A program made the translations under genes and the position numbers. Positions 7,362-14,095 of a stretch of DNA of 37,417 nucleotides are shown here, in pieces; within the stretch, counting starts at the first letter, position 1; each line of letters starts with the position of its first letter. Below the pieces are notes generated by a model. That model did no database searches, was not told the DNA's origin, and worked only from the letters and a program-made list of their open reading frames with translations. The stretch is from an uncultured Blautia sp. (GTDB lineage Bacteria > Bacillota > Clostridia > Lachnospirales > Lachnospiraceae). The stretch is from assembly GCA_946538475.1 (NCBI GenBank), contig CAMNGN010000002.1, positions 1-37,417 on the forward strand, given 5' to 3'.

Positions 7362-10300
7362 ATGAGAAGGAAACAACTGTTTGCCCTTGCACTTGCCGGT
7401 GTTCTTAGTTTCAGCGTGACACCGACAAGTCTTTTAGCAGACGATATGTCCGATGCTCCGGCAGTAGCTGCATCTGCAGAGCCCGGTGCGGAAGAAGCTG
7501 CACAGGAACAGCCTGCACAGTCCGGAACGCCTGCGGCAGAAACACCTGCGGCTGAAGCTGCAGCAGATACACCTGCACCCGAAGCGCCGACCGAGGCTCC
7601 GACGGAAGCACCTGCAGAGGCGCCGACCCAGGCTCCGACAGAAGCACCGACCGAGGCTCCGACGGAAGCACCTGCGGAACCGGAACAGGTACCGGTCGAT
7701 ATCGGCAGTGACGAAACACCCGCAGCTGCGGCAACGGCCGCACCGACGGCAACCGCAGTTCCCGCGTCTACGGCAACGCCCGAGCCGACGGCAACACCTG
7801 CCGTGGCTCCGACCGAGACACCGACACCTGCGCCTGAGGATACAAAAACAAAGGCCGTGACAAATGAAGCAGAGCTTATTGCGGCTATCGCAGAAGCGGA
7901 CGGCAGTGACACAGCTGTGATCGATATCGCCAATGATATCGAACTGACGCAGACTGTCAACATACCGGAAGGCAAGAAGATCTGCCTGGTGACAATGGCA
8001 TCCGCTGCAGAGATAAGCCGTGCCGCCGGTTTTACCGGAGACATGTTCGAAGTCGACGGAACACTCAGCTTCCTTAAGGCAAACAAAGCAGGCGACATTA
8101 ACGAGACCGGCGGATCTCTCACGATCGACGGTGCGCTGATCGACGGAACCGCTGCAGGTTCTATCGTACATGTGAATGACGATGCTATTTTTGCTATCGA
8201 TGACAGTGCCGAACTGACAGGAAACCGCACTACCGCAAAAGGCGGTGCTGTATACAGCGACGGTCTTGTCCTTCTGCTTGGCGGAAGCATCTGGGGCAAC
8301 ACAGCAGAGGATGGCGGTGCAATCTACGCCAACAATCTGGTTTCCATAGAAAAATCGGCCGATGCGACAGGAAACTATGCATCGGACGGTGTAAAAGAGA
8401 ATAATATCGCACTTGCCGGATCGGCAATGCTGGTCGTGGATGGTGCGATCACCATAGGACGCGCAGGCGTACATGCGGTAGAGCCGGCCGAAGGTAAAAC
8501 TATCGTTCAGCTGAGCGAGACCGCAGCAGCCGAGACCACACTGGCCGAGGCACTGAGTTCCATCGAGCTGGATGACGAAAGCGATTATAAGCTGAATGCA
8601 GCAGGCAGCCTTGTTGCAGCAGAAGCTGTTTCAATCGATGAGCCTGACGCAACGCCGACTCCGATACCGTCCATCACTCCGGAACTCGGACGTGTGAGCG
8701 GTCCCGAATGGATCGATGAGACCACAGCTGCCATCACCTGTACCGCAGATATGGACGGCTGGTACTATGCGGCAGCTGCCCGCGAGAGCGATGAAGTGCC
8801 GGAGTTCGAAGTAAACGAAGACGGAATACCGGTCAAAGCCGGCGAGGATTTCACCATTACCGTAACAGTTCCCGAAGACGAAGATCAGTATTGCATCTAC
8901 GTTCTGATCAAAGGCGAGAATAATACCCTTTCTTCCAAGAAGAAAGCTCCTCTTGATTCCACCACAAGACCGGGACATGAGGCTGCGGCGGAAGAAGAGA
9001 CCGAAACCGAGGCAGTCGAAGAAGCAGTAGAAGCGATCGGAGCAGCCGAAGAAGAAACAACCGAAGAGACCGAGGCAGTCGAAGAAGAAGCAACGGAAGA
9101 AGCTGAGGCTGAGGAGACCGAAGAATCCGAAGAGGAGATAACCGAGGAGACTGAGGAAGAAGAGACCGAGGAGACCGAAGAGGAAACAACCGAAGAGACC
9201 GAGGAAGAAGAGGCCTCTGAAGAAGAGACCGAGGAGAAACCCGAGGCAGTAGGTGAAGGCGAAACGGTTACCGAAGTACAGATGACGGCAGCCAAGCTTA
9301 CAGATGCGGACATTCTTATTAAGAAGAATCGTGCAATTCCGTTCACGCTTTCCTTTGCAGACGAAGGCGATAAAGATATCTGGACCATCGATACGGTATC
9401 CGTTGTAGATAATGACTACGAGACAGTATCGACGCTCAGTGTGGAAAAAGGCAAAACGGAAGGCTATCAGATTGTACCTTCCGAAGATATTACCAAAGCC
9501 GGAGAATATATCCTTGTCGTAAACCTGACAACCGAAAGCGAAGAAGCGGCAACCAAGACAGCTACGGCTGAGATACCGTTTAAGAATTCCGCCTATACGG
9601 TTGCGGACGTAAAAGATACAAAGATCACAGGCCTCGAAGGATCATATCACTTCTTCCCGGGCTATTCATATGATTTCAGCGCAACAGGCGCAGGCCCCGA
9701 AACAGCAAGTAATATAGGCGATACACGCCTCGTGCCCCGTTCCTTTGCCCTGGTAGGAGAAAAGCAGGTAACCAAGTTCGAGAATACTTCAAGCGACCTT
9801 ACCAAGAGCGCGAAAGTTTATTCGACGAACGGTATTGCCAAAGCAAAAGATAATTCCTTCAGAGTGTACTTCCAGGTATGGGAGTGGAACGGAACAGAGT
9901 GGGTAGCTCAGAATGATCTGGCTTATAAGACCATCAAGGTTAAATCGCTTGCTCTGCCCGAAAAAGAAACTGTAACCATGGATATGGCTGAGCCGTCCGC
10001 TACAAAGACATTTACTGTCACCGGTTTTTCATCCGATCTTAAGATCAAGACATCCAATAAGGATGTTGCGACCGCAAGTATCAAGAAGACAAGCGGATCA
10101 TCTTCAAGTGACGGTACATACGAAGTCACAGTTACTGCCGGGAAAGCACAGACTGCCACTCTGACGGCTTATTTTGAGCAGGATGGCAAAGAAATACCTG
10201 TAAAAGAATTTGAAGTACAGGTAAGTCAGACCATCAACATCAGCAAGGGTAATTCCTTCAGTACAAGTGTAAAACTGGCTGACGGTCAAAAAGCAAAAGC

Positions 10301-11690
10301 TGTAGTTGCGATGACCTCCGTTGCCACAGCTGCTGTCGCTGATGATGGAACAGTGACTGTTACAGGCTTAAATCGCGGCAGTACTACTGTATCTGTGGTT
10401 GATGCGGCAGATTCTTCCTCCGAGCTGATGCGCTTTACCGTAAATGTCTTTACAGCTGAAAGGAATGTGACTGTAGGTGTCGGAAAGACATATACTTTCG
10501 GATTTACTTCCAGCAAGCCCGTTGATGTAACCGTTAAGAGCGCAGATGAATCAATTGCCACCACCGAAGTAAACATCAACCTGGAGTCTGACGGTAAATA
10601 TCATATTGATGGAACTATAACCGGTGTTAAAGAAGGTAAGACGGTAGTCTATCTGAATAACAATCATTACATCTATAATGTTACTGTTGTTAGTCAGGAA
10701 GAACCTTCACCGGATCCTGACAAGCCTGTAACAACCGAAAATATAACTGTTACCGCCGGAGACACTGTTTCGTCACCTGACGTTCTTGGGTTTAACACCG
10801 AACCTGATATTACGTTTACGCCTGATGTTCCCGGAATTGCCACTGCAACCGTTACCCGCAGAGACGGCGGTGCGGGAGACGCATATAAGTATTTGCTGAC
10901 CGTGAACATAAGCGGACTCAAGGCCGGAACCACCACGCTCAATATGTATGATAACGGTGTGCTGATAAGAAAGTACAATGTCACTGTTACTGCAAAAGAA
11001 GAGCATGTACCGGTCGTACCGAGCGTTTCTTCAGGATATGTCAATATTGACAACAAAAGAGTTGGGAACAATGACAGTGTTTCACTTCTCATGACTCCCG
11101 AAACAAGGTACACGATGAATGCGGTAGGTGCAGGTACAGACAACACATCGCCCGGAGAAGGTGATGTCAGATTTGTTCCTAAATTCTGGTGGCAGGAAGG
11201 CTCTTACGATGATAACGGTAAGCCGAGATATCAGACAAGCTGGGAATTCTATTCAAGCAAGGGTATATCTTCTGCAAAAGATATTCCGTTCAGAATTTAC
11301 TATGTGAGACAGACCTACACCAACGGAAGATGGGAACCGAGCACGATGTCCAACGATGCTACATATGCTGCAGGATATTACACCAAGCATACCATCAAAA
11401 CGATTGCTTACGATCCTTCCACAGGAACACCGACAAACTCCGGCAGCGGTACTTCTACCTACAGCGGTTCTTCAACAAGCAGCGGCTCTACGTCCACGAG
11501 CAGCAGAACAACAGCCTCGGGACACACTCCGACCGTTACAGGCGGAGCAACAGGATCCACTCAGGTGGGCAATGCCCGTACAGGCGACAGCGCTCCGGTA
11601 GGAACGATGCTTCTTCTGGGTATGATGTCACTTCTCACCGGCGGATACGTAGTCTCACGTAAACGTAAAGAAGATGAGTACGATATCTGA
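7362..11690 (+). CDS. Large wall-anchored surface protein: repeats, beta-helix and Ig-like domains
   Basis: A 1442-residue exported protein, probably an adhesin. The order is a signal peptide (1-26), a Pro/Thr/Glu/Ala spacer (about 40-165, with PTEAP repeats), and a probable right-handed beta-helix (about 170-395; GGAVYSDGLVLLLGG then GGAIYANNLVSIE). An exposed linker and a Glu/Thr-rich acidic run (544-628) follow. After that come a domain of unknown type (about 754-857), three or four Ig-like/Big_2-type domains (about 860-1215), a second copy of the unknown domain (about 1222-1350), and a Ser/Thr/Gly linker. The tail at 1404 is NARTGD, followed by a hydrophobic segment and RKRK, which is a non-canonical sortase signal. 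The start ATG has GGGAGG eight bases upstream. It is a single-gene transcript with its own promoter and terminator. The ligand is unknown, and no sortase is encoded in the window. Confidence 0.85.
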   Translation: MRRKQLFALALAGVLSFSVTPTSLLADDMSDAPAVAASAEPGAEEAAQEQPAQSGTPAAETPAAEAAADTPAPEAPTEAPTEAPAEAPTQAPTEAPTEAPTEAPAEPEQVPVDIGSDETPAAAATAAPTATAVPASTATPEPTATPAVAPTETPTPAPEDTKTKAVTNEAELIAAIAEADGSDTAVIDIANDIELTQTVNIPEGKKICLVTMASAAEISRAAGFTGDMFEVDGTLSFLKANKAGDINETGGSLTIDGALIDGTAAGSIVHVNDDAIFAIDDSAELTGNRTTAKGGAVYSDGLVLLLGGSIWGNTAEDGGAIYANNLVSIEKSADATGNYASDGVKENNIALAGSAMLVVDGAITIGRAGVHAVEPAEGKTIVQLSETAAAETTLAEALSSIELDDESDYKLNAAGSLVAAEAVSIDEPDATPTPIPSITPELGRVSGPEWIDETTAAITCTADMDGWYYAAAARESDEVPEFEVNEDGIPVKAGEDFTITVTVPEDEDQYCIYVLIKGENNTLSSKKKAPLDSTTRPGHEAAAEEETETEAVEEAVEAIGAAEEETTEETEAVEEEATEEAEAEETEESEEEITEETEEEETEETEEETTEETEEEEASEEETEEKPEAVGEGETVTEVQMTAAKLTDADILIKKNRAIPFTLSFADEGDKDIWTIDTVSVVDNDYETVSTLSVEKGKTEGYQIVPSEDITKAGEYILVVNLTTESEEAATKTATAEIPFKNSAYTVADVKDTKITGLEGSYHFFPGYSYDFSATGAGPETASNIGDTRLVPRSFALVGEKQVTKFENTSSDLTKSAKVYSTNGIAKAKDNSFRVYFQVWEWNGTEWVAQNDLAYKTIKVKSLALPEKETVTMDMAEPSATKTFTVTGFSSDLKIKTSNKDVATASIKKTSGSSSSDGTYEVTVTAGKAQTATLTAYFEQDGKEIPVKEFEVQVSQTINISKGNSFSTSVKLADGQKAKAVVAMTSVATAAVADDGTVTVTGLNRGSTTVSVVDAADSSSELMRFTVNVFTAERNVTVGVGKTYTFGFTSSKPVDVTVKSADESIATTEVNINLESDGKYHIDGTITGVKEGKTVVYLNNNHYIYNVTVVSQEEPSPDPDKPVTTENITVTAGDTVSSPDVLGFNTEPDITFTPDVPGIATATVTRRDGGAGDAYKYLLTVNISGLKAGTTTLNMYDNGVLIRKYNVTVTAKEEHVPVVPSVSSGYVNIDNKRVGNNDSVSLLMTPETRYTMNAVGAGTDNTSPGEGDVRFVPKFWWQEGSYDDNGKPRYQTSWEFYSSKGISSAKDIPFRIYYVRQTYTNGRWEPSTMSNDATYAAGYYTKHTIKTIAYDPSTGTPTNSGSGTSTYSGSSTSSGSTSTSSRTTASGHTPTVTGGATGSTQVGNARTGDSAPVGTMLLLGMMSLLTGGYVVSRKRKEDEYDI
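7584..7683 (+). repeat. In-gene repeat encoding PTEAP units
   Basis: Degenerate 12-nt units (CCGACCGAGGCT and relatives) encode PTEA/PAEA repeats at residues 75-108. They form an extended proline-rich spacer near the N-terminus of the mature surface protein. Such tracts can change length by slippage. Confidence 0.8.
8991..9246 (+). repeat. In-gene repeat encoding Glu/Thr-rich acidic tract
   Basis: Repeated GAAGAAGAGACC and GAGGAGACCGAG units encode about 85 residues that are mostly Glu with regular Thr. This is a strongly acidic, probably unstructured segment that may bind cations. Confidence 0.8.
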
Positions 11691-11726
11691 TCAACACATA
11701 CAATGGTATAATTAATTAATCGATTT

Positions 11727-11758
11727 AAGGGGCTGTTCACAATTGTGGACAGCCCTTT
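11727..11758 (+). terminator. Intrinsic terminator of the surface-protein gene
   Basis: GGGCTGTTCAC (11730-11740), loop AATT, then GTGGACAGCCC (11745-11755) form an 11-bp stem with one T.G wobble. The stem is extended by AAG and TTT on the flanks and followed by TTTGTT. It lies 37 bp after the stop codon. Confidence 0.88.
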
Positions 11759-11807
11759 GTTAACATAATAATCTTATGTCATGGCGGAATAAGTCGACCG
11801 TTTTTAT

Positions 11808-11836
11808 TTGACTAAGCCCGCAAAGAGCACTATAAT
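11808..11836 (+). promoter_or_regulatory. Sigma-A-type promoter of the sipW/TasA-like operon
   Basis: TTGACT at 11808-11813, a 17-bp spacer and TATAAT at 11831-11836. It is one of the two best promoter matches in the window. The predicted start near 11843 leaves about 557 nt before the sipW start codon. Confidence 0.75.
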
Positions 11837-11842
11837 ACAAGT

Positions 11843-12139
11843 ATATCCGGAACCGATTCACCAAGCTGACCAAGTCACCAACCAATAACCAAAACTCTTA
11901 AGGCATAAGCCTGAAGAACATATCCCGCCGGCAGAAAGCAATCTAATCTTATCTACGGGCTGTAAAAGCCCCTTCAAATCACAGCCTGCGCACAATTCCG
12001 CGCCCCCGATGGCTGTCATGTACTTTTTCTTCTATGAAAGGCCTGCAGACCGCAAGCCATCCCGAACAAATCCTATATTTCACGTACGAAAGATATTCAG
12101 GCAACTCTATCGTTTTATTGTGTATCCGGAGGTATAACT
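11843..12139 (+). ncRNA. Candidate structured 5' leader (cis-regulatory RNA) of the sipW operon
   Basis: This and the next 260 bases form the only long stretch without a large gene in the window. Five CCAA motifs fall within 11861-11892. A hairpin pairs CTTAAGGC (11897-11904) with GCCTGAAG (11909-11916), with one mismatch. GGCTGT at 11958-11963 and an identical GGCTGT at 12011-12016 are both complementary to ACAGCC at 11981-11986. Each also has another partner: AGCCC at 11967-11971 for the first, and AGCCATC (12055-12061) for the GATGGCT (12008-12014) that overlaps the second. These pairings exclude one another. I compared it by eye with cyclic-di-GMP riboswitch consensus sequences and found no match. 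No regulatory class is assigned. Confidence 0.45.
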
Positions 12140-12211
12140 ATGTCCGGAAAAAGCAAGACAGGAGGCAGGGATCCGCCGAAGAACAAAAATGAATATCTAA
12201 AACTGTTCTGA
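12140..12211 (+). CDS. Small ORF of 23 codons upstream of sipW (leader peptide or small protein)
   Basis: MSGKSKTGGRDPPKNKNEYL plus three residues (KLF). The ATG has a perfect GGAGG (12128-12132) at seven bases, a better site than most genes in this window have. The product is basic (seven Lys/Arg against two Asp/Glu), hydrophilic, and lacks a membrane segment or signal peptide. It lies in the long leader between the structured RNA and the sipW start, 188 nt upstream of sipW. It could be a genuine small protein or a translated leader that regulates downstream expression. I recognise no family. Confidence 0.5.
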   Translation: MSGKSKTGGRDPPKNKNEYLKLF

Positions 12212-12304
12212 ATAAAACGAATCTAAACACACCAACAGCTTTTGTCTATATCTAAAGCAGCGGTGCTCATACAAATCAACTTCTACTCTATACCAAAGGA
12301 TCCG

Positions 12305-12360
12305 GAAAGGCGCAAAGAGCGTGAATGACCGGATATCAAAAAACGCTTCTTACGCCTTTC
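12305..12360 (+). promoter_or_regulatory. Long hairpin in the leader just upstream of sipW
   Basis: GAAAGGCG (12305-12312) pairs with CGCCTTTC (12353-12360). Inside that, AAGAGCGT (12315-12322) pairs with ACGCTTCTT (12343-12351) with one bulge. No T tract follows, so it is not a standard terminator. It ends 24 nt before the sipW ribosome site (AGGAG 12385-12389) and could affect RNA processing or translation. Confidence 0.5.
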
Positions 12361-12399
12361 GGCTCTCCAAAAATATTTTATATCAGGAGACAGAAAACA

Positions 12400-12936
12400 A
12401 TGCGGAAAAACCTGCTGCGGGTTGCGCTCTGCCTTGCCGTCCTTCTCTTTGTTGTTTTTACGGCAAAGGCGGTGCGCGGACTGCGGATATATATTGTGAT
12501 GTCCGGCTCCATGGAGCCTGTGATTAAGACCGGGAGCCTGATCATATTGGATACCATGAAAACAAAACCGGAACCCGGCGAGATCATCACATTCGACATG
12601 GGTGATACCCTTGTGACCCATCGTGTGCTGCGGATCCATGATGGAATTTACGTCACTAAAGGAGACAACAATCCGTCGGAGGATCAGTCTCCGGTTTTCG
12701 GAGAGCAGATCAGAGGGACGGTTATCCTTACGGTACCGATGGCCGGATCAGTCATTCTTATGCTTCGCAGGCCTTCCGCCATCTGTCTTCTTGTCCCGAT
12801 GATACTGCTTATCACAGCAATCAAACATGCGAAAGAGAGGAATTTACATGAAAAAGATCACAAAAGCCGGCTTCTTCATTGCAGCGGCAACGGCAGCGAC
12901 AGTTATGATCGGCGGAACAATGGCGTATCTGACTGA
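12400..12936 (+). CDS. sipW: SipW-type (ER-type) signal peptidase I
   Basis: A membrane serine protease that removes signal peptides, of the ER/archaeal-like S26 subtype dedicated to TasA/camelysin substrates in bacilli. It has an N-terminal anchor helix (about 5-25), catalytic Ser37 in SGSMEP, and His74 in VTHRV where ordinary type I enzymes have Lys. GDNN follows at 88-91 with further acidic residues at 94-95, and there is a second membrane helix near 115-145. The start at 12400 is preferred over an in-frame ATG at 12325 because AGGAG lies ten bases upstream and the product then begins with a normal anchor. The last 30 residues are hydrophilic and lie in the 89-bp overlap with the next gene, so they are unlikely to be conserved. 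It is the first enzyme of the fibre locus. Confidence 0.88.
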   Translation: MRKNLLRVALCLAVLLFVVFTAKAVRGLRIYIVMSGSMEPVIKTGSLIILDTMKTKPEPGEIITFDMGDTLVTHRVLRIHDGIYVTKGDNNPSEDQSPVFGEQIRGTVILTVPMAGSVILMLRRPSAICLLVPMILLITAIKHAKERNLHEKDHKSRLLHCSGNGSDSYDRRNNGVSD

Positions 12937-13483
12937 CTATGATACGGTTACCAATCAGTTTACCGTCGGCAAAGTTGATATAGAACTCACAGAGCCCAAC
13001 TGGAAACCCGAGGAGAACACGTCCATTGAACCTGCAGGAGAGATAAAAAAGGATCCGCAGGTCACAAACACCGGAAAAAATGATGCCTATGTATATCTGG
13101 AAGTCTCTGTACCCATGAGAAAGCTGGTGACGGCAGATGCGAACGGAAACAGGATCGATCCGGCGCTCATCCAGCTGTTTACCTTCACACCGCAGGCAGG
13201 CTGGACCCTCATGGATTCGTTTACGGAGGAAAACAATAAAGTCTACAGGTATTCCTTCGACAAGATCCTGCCTCCCGGCGAAAAGACAAACGAACTGTTC
13301 AAGACCATGCAGTTTGCCAATGTTGTGGAGGGTCAGATCGACGGACAGACCTTTGATGTGCCGGTGCATGCATATGCCATCCAGTCGGCCAACACCGGCG
13401 GGGATAAGAATACTGTACCCGAACAGGCAAAGAATGCCTTCGAAAAATATCTGAACCAGAATAAAAAATCAGGAAAAGAATAA
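12848..13483 (+). CDS. TasA/camelysin-like exported fibre protein, paralogue 1
   Basis: A 211-residue exported protein with a SipW-type signal peptide: MKK, a hydrophobic core, GGTMAYLTDYD, then VTNQFTVGKVDIELTE. This is the pattern of TasA/CalY-family proteins, which form extracellular fibres in bacilli. The mature part is predicted beta-rich and ends in a Lys/Asn-rich tail (NQNKKSGKE) without an anchor, so it is a secreted or polymerising subunit. The start at 12848 is chosen over 12827 because GAGAGG lies seven bases upstream and the signal peptide then begins MKKITK. It overlaps sipW by 89 bp, which suggests coupling. As the gene next to its peptidase, it is the best candidate for the major subunit, though this is inferred. 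Confidence 0.85.
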   Translation: MKKITKAGFFIAAATAATVMIGGTMAYLTDYDTVTNQFTVGKVDIELTEPNWKPEENTSIEPAGEIKKDPQVTNTGKNDAYVYLEVSVPMRKLVTADANGNRIDPALIQLFTFTPQAGWTLMDSFTEENNKVYRYSFDKILPPGEKTNELFKTMQFANVVEGQIDGQTFDVPVHAYAIQSANTGGDKNTVPEQAKNAFEKYLNQNKKSGKE

Positions 13484-13521
13484 AATGCTCCGGGCAGGCA
13501 TTGTTAAAGGAGGGATAGAAT

Positions 13522-14076
13522 TTGAGAACGACCATAAGATATATTCTATTCGCGGCAGTGCTCTTAATAACGGCGGTATTCGGCGCGGGAAAGACTTACA
13601 GCTTTCTCAGCGATTCCGAATCCGCAGTCAACCCGGTGACTCCCGGGAGTAACGAGTCGGTGATCGTCGAAGAATTTCCGGATTCTCCGCCTAAGGACCC
13701 GAAGGATAATCCGGTTTACGATAAAACAGTACAGATATCTGCCCCTCAGATCGGCGGATACAATGTGGACTGTTATATCCGGGCCCGCATCCTCTATTCA
13801 AACAGTGATATCGGAAATGCCGCTGTGCTTGAAGGGACCGATGCGGGGTGGGTAAAAGGCAGCGATGAGTATTATTATTACACAGGACTTATATCGGAGG
13901 GGCAGATGACCGCCCCTTTGTTTACCAAAGTGCGCCTGGATTCCTCAAAAATCCCGGCAGATGTCTCCGGGTATATACAGGATTTCCGCGTTTCTGTCTA
14001 CGAGGAATCTGTTCAGGCAGGAGACAGCAAGGATTACAAAGAAGCCTGGAGCAGGTTTGTTCCTGCAGCTATTTGA
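13522..14076 (+). CDS. TasA/camelysin-like exported protein, paralogue 2
   Basis: A 184-residue exported protein starting with TTG, supported by AAAGGAGGG eight bases upstream. The signal region ends GAGKTYSFLSDSESAVNPV, parallel to paralogue 1 (AYLTDYDTVTNQF). Then comes a Pro/Asp/Lys-rich stretch (SPPKDPKDNPVYD) and a beta-rich domain. GWVKGSDEYYYYTGLISEGQ and the later SVYEESVQAG correspond to GW...YYYYKKPLKKGE and AVQS in paralogue 3. There is no sorting signal or membrane anchor. It probably serves as a second, minor SipW-processed subunit. It lies 38 bp after paralogue 1 and 19 bp before paralogue 3. Confidence 0.75.
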   Translation: MRTTIRYILFAAVLLITAVFGAGKTYSFLSDSESAVNPVTPGSNESVIVEEFPDSPPKDPKDNPVYDKTVQISAPQIGGYNVDCYIRARILYSNSDIGNAAVLEGTDAGWVKGSDEYYYYTGLISEGQMTAPLFTKVRLDSSKIPADVSGYIQDFRVSVYEESVQAGDSKDYKEAWSRFVPAAI

Positions 14077-14095
14077 GGGGAGGTGATGACGATTT

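Noticed and set aside
7259..8474. Two long - strand ORFs (347 and 346 codons) opposite the start of the 1442-residue surface protein
   Set aside because: Their Ser/Val/Gly/Ala or Cys/Arg-rich repeats are the mirror of the PTEAP-coding repeats. They have no family resemblance, and the + strand frame has a signal peptide and a ribosome site.
8897..9388. - strand ORF of 163 codons rich in Ser and Val
   Set aside because: It is the complement of the Glu/Thr acidic tract; low-complexity shadow.
11957..12061. Cyclic-di-GMP or other known riboswitch
   Set aside because: By eye, GACCGCAAGCCAT is only loosely like the cyclic-di-GMP-I core, and the other conserved segments are missing. No known class is claimed.
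12009..12137. 42-codon + strand ORF ending two bases before the 23-codon small ORF
   Set aside because: It has no ribosome site before either of its ATGs and lies in the structured leader. An open frame of this length is not unlikely by chance.
12325..12399. Upstream in-frame start for sipW
   Set aside because: No ribosome site; it would add 25 residues before the normal N-terminal anchor and lies within the hairpin.
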